Positions 24,323-34,023 of a DNA stretch of 41,962 nt are shown here, piece after piece. The translations under genes were made by a program, and so were the position numbers. Location of the stretch: assembly GCA_017861365.1 (NCBI GenBank), contig JAGFXR010000014.1, positions 1-41,962 on the forward strand, written 5' to 3'. The DNA is from Oscillospiraceae bacterium (GTDB taxonomy: Bacteria > Bacillota > Clostridia > Oscillospirales > Oscillospiraceae). A model generated the notes under the pieces. It ran no database searches, was not told where the DNA came from, and saw nothing but the letters and a program-made list of their open reading frames with translations. Each line of letters starts with the position of its first letter. The stretch's first letter is position 1.

Positions 24323-24463
24323 TTATGTATCCTCTTGGGAAATATAAATTTCTTCCGCTGTTTGCTGAATTGCAACCAAACGCTTATAAAGCCGGATCAC
24401 CTCCTCGGATATGTCAGTGATTTCGTTGAATAGCACGCTGTATTCCTTACTAACTGGCTGCAT
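24323..24463 (-). CDS. 46-residue small protein, unknown
   Basis: Short gene, start ATG at 24463, AAAGGAA about 10 bases ahead, stop TAA at 24325-24323. The product begins MQPVSKEYSVLFNEITDISE and continues as an acidic amphipathic helix (IRLYKRLVAIQQTAEEIY), predicted fully helical and soluble. It has a convincing ribosome site, codon use like the neighbours, and its own downstream hairpin, which is why I keep it despite its size. No family recognised. It lies between an EamA remnant and the amino-acid permease, a stretch that looks like a decayed accessory region. Confidence 0.6.
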   Translation of the reverse strand: MQPVSKEYSVLFNEITDISEEVIRLYKRLVAIQQTAEEIYISQEDT

Positions 24464-24520
24464 GGGTCATGTTCCTTTCATTTGTTATTAAGTAATCTCA
24501 ACTGATTACATCATACAAAA

Positions 24521-24553
24521 TTCGCCACAAGGAAAAGGTCATATTGTGGCGAA
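24521..24553. repeat. 10-bp perfect inverted repeat upstream of the 46-residue gene
   Basis: TTCGCCACAA (24521-24530) and TTGTGGCGAA (24544-24553) with a 13-base spacer, about 58 bases before the small gene's start. Could be an operator or an RNA hairpin in its leader. The rest of 24554-24745 is AT-rich, with a poly-A/poly-T stretch (24598-24642), and no gene I can support. Confidence 0.5.
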
Positions 24554-24745
24554 ACTGTTTTCATGATCTACAAATCAGCAATATTACTAAGATTCTTAAA
24601 AAAAAAGCCCGTTTTATAGAGGTTTTTTTGTTTTTTTTTCCATTTTGCCACTATCTCTATCACCATTTTCGACAAAATATTGATTATGATAAGCCTGTCA
24701 CAAACTTGAAATAAACCAGTAAATTGTAAAAAAATGCAACTCTAA

Positions 24746-24786
24746 TAGTAAAATGCGCCTAAAGCGCTTTTCAGGCCTCAGGCGTA
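24746..24786 (-). terminator. Likely terminator of the amino-acid permease gene
   Basis: TGCGCCT (24754-24760) pairs with AGGCGTA (24780-24786); on the minus strand ATTTTACTATTA follows. It lies 33 bases after the permease stop at 24819. Confidence 0.5.
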
Positions 24787-24818
24787 TTGTAGTGTTAATG
24801 TGTTTTAGCCTTGTCTTT

Positions 24819-26255
24819 TCATTCATCTTTGTGTGTTTGACTGTCATCCAAGGGCGACAATTCTTCCGACCATTCCGCCCGAAGCTCACCAAGCATTTGT
24901 CCCCGAGCCAATGGGGTTTTGACGCGCCGCGCTCTGCGGACTTCTTTGATAATCAGATAGCAGATCGTATAAAACGCCAAGATGATACACCCAGCGATTA
25001 GTCCTGTGCCTTGTCCCTGGACAAGCGGCATACTGATCATCACCGCAATGAGTGCGATCAGGGTTACTACAGAGGTAACCGGATAGCCCTGTATTTGATA
25101 GCCGCCTTTCAGCGATGATCCAGCCATTTTTCGAAAGCGGATATGCGTCGCCATAATCACCGCATAGGAAAACAGAATGGCAAAGCCTCCTGAGCTGATC
25201 AGAAACACATAAACGGAAGGCAGCATCAGGCCGAACCATAGAGCCAGCAGCATACATGCGCCGGAGGCCACAATACCGCGATAAGGAACGTCGGTAGAAT
25301 CTCTCAGCCAGCTGGGCGCGTGTCCCTCATCCGCCAGCGACCGCATCATTCTGCCTAACCCGAACATTGCCGCGAGCATGGTAGAAAGAATCGCGGTCAA
25401 AAGAACCATATTAATCACTGTTCCCGCCCAGGAGAAGCCCTGTCTGTTGAGTGCCGCCACAATAGGGCTTGCGCTCGCGCTGATTTCACCGGTGGGAATC
25501 AGCGGCAGTAGAACGGCGGCTGACAAGATATAGAGGCTGACGATGCTGAACACCGTGTAACGAATGGCTCTCGGAACTGTCTGACGGGGAGACTCCGCCT
25601 CCGAGGCTGCCAGGCCAATCATCTCGAATCCCGCATAGGCAAACATAACGATCAGCATACTCCCCGCGATTCCCCTCCAGCCACCAGCAAAGAAGGGTTC
25701 CGTCGTCAATGCTCCCAGTCCGACGGGCATGGTTCCAGAAAAAAAGCCAAATATCAGCCCCAAGGCCATCAAAATAAATGAAAGCACCGCCAGTAGCTTA
25801 AAAGCTGCCAGGACACTCTCCAAATTACTCAATTTGGTCGCACCCAGCAGATTGATCATGGTCACCCCGATGATAATCCCGCTTCCCATTACGGGAATCG
25901 AAGCATTTGGAACCCAATTTTGCACCAAAATAGAAATGGCTGTAGCTTCGCTGGACATTGCCAGAACCATACCGGTCCAATAGACCCAACCCACCACAAA
26001 TCCGGCACCTTCTCCGAAAGCTTTTCCCGCAAAGCTGCGGAAGGAGCCAGAATCGGGGCTTGCCACAGTCATTTCAGAGAGCGCCGAGAGAATAAAATAG
26101 ACCAGAACCCCGCCCAGAGCGTATGCAATCAAAATGGAAGGCCCCGCCGCATGGATTGCAACTGAGGAACCAAGAAAAAATGACCCTCCAATGATCGTCC
26201 CCAGCGCCATCATGACGAGTTGCCATGCTTTAAGCCCTTTTTTCTGTTTTTTCAT
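24819..26255 (-). CDS. APC-superfamily amino-acid permease
   Basis: A 478-residue membrane transporter with about 12 helices. The N-terminal helix 1 carries the unwound substrate motif GTIIGGSFFLGS (G-x-G type of APC transporters); GGVLVYFILSALSEM and FAYAGFEMIGLAASEAESP follow the APC pattern, and RTVPRAIRYTVF-like sequence follows helix 6. The substrate cannot be told; YfnA/GabP-like permeases of this length take amino acids or GABA. Start ATG at 26255 with AAAGGGAGAATACT ahead; an upstream in-frame start (26333) has no ribosome site. Stand-alone gene between the small-protein region and the ATP synthase operon. Confidence 0.88.
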   Translation of the reverse strand: MKKQKKGLKAWQLVMMALGTIIGGSFFLGSSVAIHAAGPSILIAYALGGVLVYFILSALSEMTVASPDSGSFRSFAGKAFGEGAGFVVGWVYWTGMVLAMSSEATAISILVQNWVPNASIPVMGSGIIIGVTMINLLGATKLSNLESVLAAFKLLAVLSFILMALGLIFGFFSGTMPVGLGALTTEPFFAGGWRGIAGSMLIVMFAYAGFEMIGLAASEAESPRQTVPRAIRYTVFSIVSLYILSAAVLLPLIPTGEISASASPIVAALNRQGFSWAGTVINMVLLTAILSTMLAAMFGLGRMMRSLADEGHAPSWLRDSTDVPYRGIVASGACMLLALWFGLMLPSVYVFLISSGGFAILFSYAVIMATHIRFRKMAGSSLKGGYQIQGYPVTSVVTLIALIAVMISMPLVQGQGTGLIAGCIILAFYTICYLIIKEVRRARRVKTPLARGQMLGELRAEWSEELSPLDDSQTHKDE

Positions 26256-26380
26256 AGTATTCTCCCTTTGTTTTTTATTTATTGTTCCGAAAAAAGGGAG
26301 ATTCATTCTGTTTCTTCGAGTGTTTTCTACCATACCGGGCTTTAAAATTTTTACAGCAACCCACCATTAGCTGCTTGAAA

Positions 26381-26420
26381 ACAAAAAAACTTACAGACGA
26401 TAAACGCCTGTAAGTTTTTT
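26381..26420 (-). terminator. Terminator of the ATP synthase operon
   Basis: AAAAACTTACAG (26385-26396) pairs perfectly with CTGTAAGTTTTT (26408-26419). On the minus strand the stem ends in a run of T. It begins 3 bases after the atpC stop. Confidence 0.9.
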
Positions 26421-26422
26421 AA

Positions 26423-26827
26423 TCAATTATGATTTTTAATTTTCAATCGAGCCATCGCCCGCTGCAGAGCGGCCTGAGACTTCACCATTTCAATATTGGT
26501 CAGTTGTCTTTGAAGACGCTCCTGCGCTCTTTCAGCCGCCGCCTTTGCCCTGTTTTCATCAATTTCCTCAGGCCATTCCGCCGTGTCGACAAACATGATC
26601 GCTTTATCATTCACGATTTCCAAAAAGCCCTCGGAAAGAACCGCATCGAGCCATTTCCCATCCTTCTTAATCCTGATGGAACCAATGGACACCGCGACAA
26701 CCAACGGCATATGTTTGCTTAAAACGCCCATTTCGCCTTCCGGAGTGTTGAGTATAATCTGCTCCACATCATCTGAATAAAACTTTTTCTCAGGTGTCAC
26801 AATTTCCAGAAATAATGTGTCTGCCAT
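26423..26827 (-). CDS. atpC: ATP synthase epsilon subunit
   Basis: Central-stalk subunit of F1 that links gamma to the c-ring and can inhibit ATP hydrolysis. 134 residues: N-terminal beta-sandwich ([39 protein letters not shown]) and a C-terminal two-helix part ([18 protein letters not shown]). Start ATG at 26827 with AGGAGG 7 bases ahead; a GTG two codons upstream is less well placed. 11 bases after atpD. Last gene of the operon. Confidence 0.96.
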   Translation of the reverse strand: MADTLFLEIVTPEKKFYSDDVEQIILNTPEGEMGVLSKHMPLVVAVSIGSIRIKKDGKWLDAVLSEGFLEIVNDKAIMFVDTAEWPEEIDENRAKAAAERAQERLQRQLTNIEMVKSQAALQRAMARLKIKNHN

Positions 26828-26838
26828 GCTCACACCTC

Positions 26839-28230
<1,392 letters not shown>

Positions 28231-28308
28231 TTAAACTCGCTCCCCACCTTAAATGCATCAGGCACCTGTCAAAACCGATGAGTACCGAAGCACCTGCAAT
28301 TTTAATTG

Positions 28309-29196
28309 TTAAAGCGCCGCCGCGCCACCGACAATTTCCGTAATTTCTTGGGTAATGGCAGCCTGCCTTGCTCTGTTATAGCTCAGCGTTAATTTCTGAA
28401 GCATTTCATCCGCATTGGTAGTAGCATTATCCATAGCCGTCATACGCGCGCTCTGCTCACTGGTAAATGCCTCAACAAAGGCACCGTAAATAACACCCTT
28501 GAGATATTTGCAAATGAGTACTTCAAATACCGCTTCCGGAGACGGCTCATAGTTCATGCTGCGATCCACCGCCGGTTTGCCCTCGTTAAACCCAATATCT
28601 GCCTCCAGAACCTCAAGGCTCAAAGGCAGCAGCCTGATGGCCTGGGGCACCAGCTTGATTGCGGAAACCATTCCCGTAAACACAAGGTAAACCTCATCCA
28701 GCTCACCTTTTTTGTACTCATCCAAAATAATATTTGTAATCTCTGCCGCCCGGCGGACAGTCGGATTTTGAACCGGATAATCAAAATCTTTGTACATCTC
28801 GTGCTTCTTTTTGCCGTAGTAATTTCTTCCGATATAACCGGCAATAAACAAGACCGGATGCTCAACCATACTGATTTTCTGATCCGCCAGCTTTAAAATA
28901 TTATGATTGTAGCCACCGGCCATACTTTTATCGCCGGTCAGTACAATGATACCTGTTTTCCGGTTTGCCTTGTCTTTCCGGTTGTCAAAATAGACATTCC
29001 CCTGCTCAACGCCGGCACTGTGGGACAGGATCTCCGCCATGGTTCGTTCAACTTCCAAAAAATAGGGACGAGTCTGTTCCAGTTGCTGCTTTGCTTTTTT
29101 AAGCTTTGCCGCGGAAATTAACTTCATCGCCTTGGTAATCTGCTGAGTTTCCGTAATGCTCTTGATCCTCAGCTTAATTTCACGCATTCCTGACAC
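28309..29196 (-). CDS. atpG: ATP synthase gamma subunit
   Basis: Rotor shaft of F1, 295 residues. N-terminal coiled-coil helix MREIKLRIKSITETQQITKAM, C-terminal coiled-coil helix ending RQAAITQEITEIVGGAAAL, central Rossmann-like domain with VLTGDKSMAGGYN. Start GTG at 29196, 6 bases after GGTGAG; the ATG three codons on has no usable site. Gaps of 78 and 76 bases flank it, without obvious promoter or terminator. Confidence 0.97.
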   Translation of the reverse strand: MSGMREIKLRIKSITETQQITKAMKLISAAKLKKAKQQLEQTRPYFLEVERTMAEILSHSAGVEQGNVYFDNRKDKANRKTGIIVLTGDKSMAGGYNHNILKLADQKISMVEHPVLFIAGYIGRNYYGKKKHEMYKDFDYPVQNPTVRRAAEITNIILDEYKKGELDEVYLVFTGMVSAIKLVPQAIRLLPLSLEVLEADIGFNEGKPAVDRSMNYEPSPEAVFEVLICKYLKGVIYGAFVEAFTSEQSARMTAMDNATTNADEMLQKLTLSYNRARQAAITQEITEIVGGAAAL

Positions 29197-29272
29197 TCTA
29201 GTCTCACCGCCTTATTGTCTCAACAGGCCCCACCCGCCGCCGTGCTTTCGTCCGGCCACGCGGATAGGATCA

Positions 29273-30781
29273 TTAAGCTCTGTTTGACAGGCACTCTTTG
29301 ATCGCCTGCTTCAGAAGTTCCTCCATCTCGGAGCTCATTTGGCCGGTCTGGCAGATCCCCTCCAAAATTTGAGGATATTTGGTCTTGACCTGATCCAAAA
29401 CATCCATGTTAAATTTCCGCACATCCTTAACGGGGATATCCATCAAATAACCATTCATAGCCACATACAGATAAATGATCTGATCTTCAACCGGCACGGG
29501 CGAATACTGCCCCTGCTTTAAAGTCTCCATCAGACGCTCACCCTGCATCAGGATGTTCCGGGTAGACTGGTCCAAATCGGAGCCGAACTGCGCAAAGACC
29601 GCAAGTTCTCTGTACTGGGCCAAAGTCACACGCAGAGAACCGGCAATTTTTTTCATCGCCTTGATCTGTGCGGAACCGCCGACACGAGACACGGAAATAC
29701 CAACGTTGACTGCGGGGCGCTGACCGGAGAAGAACAGCTCTGACTCCAGAAAAATCTGACCGTCCGTGATAGAAATCACGTTGGTCGGAATATATCCGGA
29801 AATATCGCCCGCCTGAGTCTCAATGATGGGCAGCGCCGTGATGGAGCCTCCGCCCATCTCATCGGAAAGTTTTGCGGCACGTTCCAAAAGACGGGAGTGC
29901 AGGTAAAACACGTCGCCGGGAAATGCCTCGCGTCCGGGGGCACGCTTAAGCAGCAAAGACAGTGCCCTGTATGCCACGGCGTGCTTGGACAGATCATCAT
30001 AAACGATCAGCACATCCTTATGCTCGGTAAACATAAAATACTCCGCCATGGCACAACCCGCATAAGGAGCGATATACTGAACCGTCGCCATTTCATTGGC
30101 GGTAGAGGACACGATGATGGTATAATCCATCGCACCCACTTTTTCCAGGGTGCTGTGAATCCCCGCAACAGTAGACGCCTTCTGACCAATGGCAACGTAG
30201 ATACAGACCACGCCATTGCCCTTCTGGTTGATAATCGTATCAATTGCGATGGCGGTTTTACCGGTCTGGCGGTCTCCGATAATCAGCTCACGCTGACCTC
30301 TGCCGATCGGCGTCATGGCGTCGATAGCCAGAATACCAGTCTGCATAGGGGTATCGACTGATTTTCTATCGATGACGCCGGGGGCGAGAAACTCGATAGG
30401 CCTGTAGGTATCGGTTTTGATATCGCCCTTGCCGTCAAGAGGCATGCCCAGAGGATTTACCACGCGACCGATCATGTTGGGACCCACGGGAATTTCCATC
30501 GTTCTGCCCGTGCTCTTCACCACAGTGCCTTCTTTGATGTCTTTCTCGGCACCCAGAAGCACACAGCCGACATTTTCTTCCTCAAGGTTCATTGCCATGC
30601 CGTATACGCCGTTTTCAAATTTCAGCAATTCGCCATATTTACATTTTTGAAGTCCGTATATTCTGGCAATACCGTCACCCACGGTGAGAACGGTTCCGAC
30701 TTCTTCCTCAACCGTTTTCGTGCCATAGTTTTCAATCTGCTGCTTTAATACGGAGCTAATTTCTTCTGGCTTTAAATTCAT
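29273..30781 (-). CDS. atpA: ATP synthase alpha subunit
   Basis: Non-catalytic nucleotide-binding F1 subunit, 502 residues. Begins [16 protein letters not shown], the usual N-terminal helix that meets delta. Walker [14 protein letters not shown], visible Arg finger region [15 protein letters not shown], and [16 protein letters not shown]. Start ATG at 30781 with GGTGA ahead; a TTG four codons upstream is less consistent with the family N terminus. 29 bases after atpH. Confidence 0.98.
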   Translation of the reverse strand: MNLKPEEISSVLKQQIENYGTKTVEEEVGTVLTVGDGIARIYGLQKCKYGELLKFENGVYGMAMNLEEENVGCVLLGAEKDIKEGTVVKSTGRTMEIPVGPNMIGRVVNPLGMPLDGKGDIKTDTYRPIEFLAPGVIDRKSVDTPMQTGILAIDAMTPIGRGQRELIIGDRQTGKTAIAIDTIINQKGNGVVCIYVAIGQKASTVAGIHSTLEKVGAMDYTIIVSSTANEMATVQYIAPYAGCAMAEYFMFTEHKDVLIVYDDLSKHAVAYRALSLLLKRAPGREAFPGDVFYLHSRLLERAAKLSDEMGGGSITALPIIETQAGDISGYIPTNVISITDGQIFLESELFFSGQRPAVNVGISVSRVGGSAQIKAMKKIAGSLRVTLAQYRELAVFAQFGSDLDQSTRNILMQGERLMETLKQGQYSPVPVEDQIIYLYVAMNGYLMDIPVKDVRKFNMDVLDQVKTKYPQILEGICQTGQMSSEMEELLKQAIKECLSNRA

Positions 30782-30810
30782 AGCATTCACCAATCCTATC
30801 CGCTGCGCTT

Positions 30811-31344
30811 CTACACCGACATCGCCGACAGCAACTCCGACAGCCTGCCCTTGATGGACGCGTCATAGAGCTTGTCGCCGACGGCTACCTTAATTCCACC
30901 GATCAGAGACGAATCCAACTCCACGGTGGCCTTTACGTCGGAAGCGTGATAAAGCGCCTGGAATTTATCACAGACCTTTTTTACATCCTCCGCTTCCATG
31001 GGAATTGCCGCGAAGATCGTAATGTTCAACACACGGTTATGTTCATCTGCCAGCCTGACAAATTCCCTGCTGATCGTCGGTAAAAGCGTAATCCGATTTT
31101 TATCCAATAGCAGCATGAGAAAATTCAGCATATTCTTGCCGAGTTCGTGCTCAAACAAGGTGTTCAGAACCTGCTTCTTCAGCTTGCCGTCATACTGGGG
31201 ATAAAGCAGAAAATTTCTGAACTCGCCATTTGTTTCATACAGACCGGAAACCGCAACCAGTTCCTCCTGATATGTGTTGATCGCGTTTTCCTGCAGGGCG
31301 ATGCGGAACAAAGCTTCCGCATACCGCTTATCCACAATCGACAT
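30811..31344 (-). CDS. atpH: ATP synthase delta subunit
   Basis: Peripheral-stalk subunit joining b to the top of F1. 177 residues: N-terminal six-helix bundle starting [16 protein letters not shown]-terminal domain with [30 protein letters not shown], which holds the conserved GG. Its ATG overlaps the atpF stop by one base (TGATG), so the two are coupled. Confidence 0.96.
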   Translation of the reverse strand: MSIVDKRYAEALFRIALQENAINTYQEELVAVSGLYETNGEFRNFLLYPQYDGKLKKQVLNTLFEHELGKNMLNFLMLLLDKNRITLLPTISREFVRLADEHNRVLNITIFAAIPMEAEDVKKVCDKFQALYHASDVKATVELDSSLIGGIKVAVGDKLYDASIKGRLSELLSAMSV

Positions 31345-31832
31345 CAGGCAGCACCCGCTTCATCCAGGAATTTATCCACAATCACCTTGTTGCTTCCGGT
31401 ATCCATATTGCTTTCCACAACCTTGGAAGCGGCGCCAATGGCAAGCTCCACCACCTGTACGCGGATTTCCCTGAGCATTTTCTGGCGTTCACGCTCAATT
31501 TCAACCCTGGCATTTGCCAGCAGCACTCCGGCTTCTTCCTGGGCTGCGGCAATGATCTGCTCCGACCTGCGGTTCGCCTTGGCGGTAGCCTCGTCAATCA
31601 TGTTTTCCATGGTGCCCTTGGCCTCGCTCAGCTGCTGCTCATACTGTGCCTTGAGCGCGTAGGCTGCGGTCTTCTGCGCTTCGGCATCGTCAATCGAGGC
31701 TTTGATGGCGTTCGTTCTCTTCTCCATAAACTCGGTGACAGGTTTGAACAAAAGCTTCCGCAAAACCACAAACAAAATGATGAGGTTCAGCACTTCCATG
31801 ATAAATTGGAATTTATTAATATTCTCGATCAT
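31344..31832 (-). CDS. atpF: ATP synthase b subunit
   Basis: Peripheral-stalk subunit, 162 residues: one N-terminal membrane helix (FIMEVLNLIILFVVLRKLL) then a long charged coiled coil (about 30-150) with the family's FMEKRTNAIKASIDDAE. The ATG start lies at 31832, after a weak ribosome site. 72 bases after atpE. Overlaps atpH by one base. Confidence 0.95.
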   Translation of the reverse strand: MIENINKFQFIMEVLNLIILFVVLRKLLFKPVTEFMEKRTNAIKASIDDAEAQKTAAYALKAQYEQQLSEAKGTMENMIDEATAKANRRSEQIIAAAQEEAGVLLANARVEIERERQKMLREIRVQVVELAIGAASKVVESNMDTGSNKVIVDKFLDEAGAA

Positions 31833-31904
31833 AACTTCATCACTCGCTTACTTTTTTACATCGCGTGCAACCAAGCCAACACGCACTCTGTTTTGGAAAA
31901 ACAC

Positions 31905-32132
31905 TTAAATCTTGCTGATCAGCATGATAGAGATAACAAATCCGAAGATCGCGGTAACCTCAGACAGTGTGGCAAAGATCAGGCCGGTGGTCATAATCTT
32001 GCCCGAAGCCTCGGGGTTTCTTGCAACACCCTGCATCGCGCCGCCGGAAGCGACACCCAGACCAATACCGGCACCCAAAGCCGCCATCATAGCCAAACCT
32101 GCACCAATTGCATACAATCCACTTAAATCCAT
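31905..32132 (-). CDS. atpE: ATP synthase c subunit
   Basis: Rotor-ring subunit, 75 residues, two helices joined by the polar loop ARNPEA. Ion-binding carboxylate is the Glu in LSEVTAIFGF in the second helix. Aligned with the Na+-type Ilyobacter c subunit, the Gln of helix 1 is Leu here (GIGLGVA) and the Ser after the Glu is Val, so the sodium ligands are missing and proton coupling is expected. Start ATG at 32132, AGGAGG 9 bases ahead (an ATG two codons earlier is only 3 bases from the site). 13 bases after atpB. Confidence 0.96.
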   Translation of the reverse strand: MDLSGLYAIGAGLAMMAALGAGIGLGVASGGAMQGVARNPEASGKIMTTGLIFATLSEVTAIFGFVISIMLISKI

Positions 32133-32145
32133 TTTCATTTTCCTC

Positions 32146-32895
32146 CTACTCAATTACTTCTGCAATATACATAGATGATAAGAATACAAAGATATATGAC
32201 TGCAACCCTGCGTCGAACAGATCGAAGAATGCGCTGGCAATGGGAATTAAAGGCTTCACGAAGAGCGCTCCTTGGTAGAGCAGCTCCATAATAACAAAGC
32301 CGGCCAGAATATTTCCGAACAGCCGAAGGGTCAAAGACAAAATGCGGGTTCCGTAGTCAAGGATGTTGAAGGGCAGCATCATTGGCATAGGCTTCAGGAA
32401 GCTCTTGAGCCAGCCTCCCAGGCCCTTGTAGCGGATCCCTGAAATCGGAATCAGCACGATGCTTATGATGGCCAGCGCCAACGCTAGGTTAATATCCTTC
32501 GTCGGCGGGACAATGGAAAACTGCGCGCAGTTTTCAAAATACTCGTTGCCCGTGATAAAGTACAGCGTTTCCGCCGACGGAAACAGGTTAAACAAAGACG
32601 ACATATTTGCAACGATCAGGAACAAAAACACCGTGCCAAAATAAGGAGCAAAGCTTTTCCAGTGGTGCCCCATGGTGGATTTAATGACGCCATTGATTCC
32701 CTCCACCACTATTTCGGTTACACTCTGTTTTCCTACAGGTATTTTTTTCATGTTTCTTGTGAACACAACGGACAGAATAATCAGAACCGCCATGATGATC
32801 CACGTCATCACAATTGTGTCGGAAATCGGAATCTCCTGGCCAAACGCATGAATCGAAAACAGATTATTTGTTTTTAACTCATCTCCTGAAAACAA
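32146..32895 (-). CDS. atpB: ATP synthase a subunit
   Basis: Stator half-channel subunit of Fo, about 249 residues with five or more membrane helices. The essential Arg is in LRLFGNILAGF, and the C-terminal FVFLSSMYIAEVIE region is conserved. I take the TTG at 32895 as start: GAGGTG lies 7 bases ahead. A GTG at 32910 would add five residues but has no site. First gene of the atp operon, 140 bases after its promoter. Confidence 0.93.
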   Translation of the reverse strand: MFSGDELKTNNLFSIHAFGQEIPISDTIVMTWIIMAVLIILSVVFTRNMKKIPVGKQSVTEIVVEGINGVIKSTMGHHWKSFAPYFGTVFLFLIVANMSSLFNLFPSAETLYFITGNEYFENCAQFSIVPPTKDINLALALAIISIVLIPISGIRYKGLGGWLKSFLKPMPMMLPFNILDYGTRILSLTLRLFGNILAGFVIMELLYQGALFVKPLIPIASAFFDLFDAGLQSYIFVFLSSMYIAEVIE

Positions 32896-33040
32896 AAGCC
32901 AACACCTCACTCACACTCACAGCAAAATCATTTATGTTTCAGGGCGGTGCCATCTCTCCAACGGCATACCCAAAACTAAAAAAGGCAGCAGCGCTTCCAA
33001 AACGAATTAAAAGTTTAGCACCTTTGCCTTTTTAAGCCGA

Positions 33041-33069
33041 ATTATATCGAAATTAGTCACTCTTGTCAA
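33041..33069 (-). promoter_or_regulatory. Consensus sigma-A promoter of the ATP synthase operon
   Basis: Minus strand: -35 TTGACA (33064-33069), 17-base spacer, -10 TATAAT (33041-33046), a perfect match. Start point near 33034, leader about 140 bases. The rest of the gap 32896-33204 holds this leader and a small 7-bp hairpin (33158-33178) after atpI, with no other gene. Confidence 0.9.
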
Positions 33070-33204
33070 CGGTAATTGATATTTCCCTCTTATTCTTCGC
33101 CTTTTAAAAATATCCCCCCATATTAACGGAGAAATGAGGCGCGCTTGCTTTTGTCCCAAGGTGAATTGGACTCACCTTACAGTGTCATCTTCGGACATCA
33201 AAAA

Positions 33205-33606
33205 TCACATAAAAAAATGATTTTTGGTAATCCCCAGAAGCTCGGTCAAACAGTTTAAAATCAGAGAGAGCGCCGGCAGCAAAGTACCGGCAGCAAAACC
33301 GATCAGGAGTGACGTATCAACTCGATATGCCACATACAACAGCGCCAGCAGCACCAGCTGATTGACAATGTAAAGCAGACTGTTCCAGATCACAGCGCCG
33401 CTGCGTCTTGCCGTCTCCGCCGAAGTAATGTTTCGGAACATCCAGGCGTAACCCGCAAAGCGCATGAAACCCACCGCAGCTCCCACCGCCAGTCCCAATA
33501 TCACCAGCCATCGGCTGGCCGAAAAAAGAAACCCGGCTACGGAACCAATCAAAAAAAACAGTGCAATCCGTTGGGCGACAAACTTTTCCAGCTCACTTTT
33601 GAACAA
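33205..33606 (-). CDS. atpI: ATP synthase subunit I (AtpI-like)
   Basis: A 133-residue protein with four membrane helices, assigned to AtpI, which helps assemble the c-ring and is normally the first gene of atp operons. Sequence conservation in this family is low; the assignment rests on length, helix layout, a basic cytoplasmic loop after helix 2 (FRNITSAETARRSG) and position directly upstream of atpB. Start TTG at 33606 with GGAG 9 bases ahead. It is split from atpB by a 309-base gap containing the main operon promoter. Confidence 0.75.
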   Translation of the reverse strand: MFKSELEKFVAQRIALFFLIGSVAGFLFSASRWLVILGLAVGAAVGFMRFAGYAWMFRNITSAETARRSGAVIWNSLLYIVNQLVLLALLYVAYRVDTSLLIGFAAGTLLPALSLILNCLTELLGITKNHFFM

Positions 33607-33835
33607 GAATACCTACTCCATTTATCAAGATTGTACCGCATTCAGCCAGTCTATCACAGTCGCTTTTGATTTTAATTTTCTTTTTAGACTTTTTCATCAT
33701 ATACCTTAAACCCCAAAAAGACTATATTGATTTTCAATAAACTATTCTTTGTTTTTGATCCCTGATCTGGTAATTATGAGCAAGCTCATTCTCCTGCTTC
33801 TCTTTTAATCATCCACCGCCGGAGTCAGCTTTGAA

Positions 33836-33923
33836 CCTCACGGATTCCTGCCTGCGAATCCGCGGTGAGGCTGTGCTGATTCCTAATAAGTGACAAAAAT
33901 AATCACATTTTTTAGGCTTTTTC
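33836..33923 (+). other. Two structured hairpins, the second terminator-like, between atpI and the CNB-DUF2225 gene
   Basis: Hairpin 1 (33836-33870): CCTCAC/GTGAGG and GGATTC/GAATCC, one three-base bulge. Hairpin 2 (33882-33916): CCTAA/TTAGG outside and GTGA/TCAC inside, then CTTTTTC on the plus strand, as in a terminator. No plus-strand gene ends before it, so a short RNA is possible (weak promoter candidate near 33750-33777). The rest of 33607-33999 is AT-rich with no gene I can support. Confidence 0.35.
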
Positions 33924-33963
33924 AAAAAAAATATCTAATTAGGCTGGAATTTTGCGTTTTATC

Positions 33964-33972
33964 TGGTAAAAT
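33964..33972 (+). promoter_or_regulatory. Extended -10 promoter of the CNB-DUF2225 gene
   Basis: TGGTAAAAT on the plus strand, an extended -10 (TG-n-TAAAAT) with no clear -35. It gives a leader of about 45 bases. Confidence 0.45.
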
Positions 33973-34023
33973 AGATTTCAATAGATCAGTCATCTTATTT
34001 TGATCCGTCTGGAGGCATTACAA

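Noticed and set aside
24139-24420. 93-codon plus-strand frame
   Set aside because: It spans the perfect hairpin and the opposite strand of the 46-residue gene, which has the better signals.
33776-33808. Ten-residue peptide frame MSKLILLLLF
   Set aside because: No ribosome site and no attenuation context for a leader peptide.
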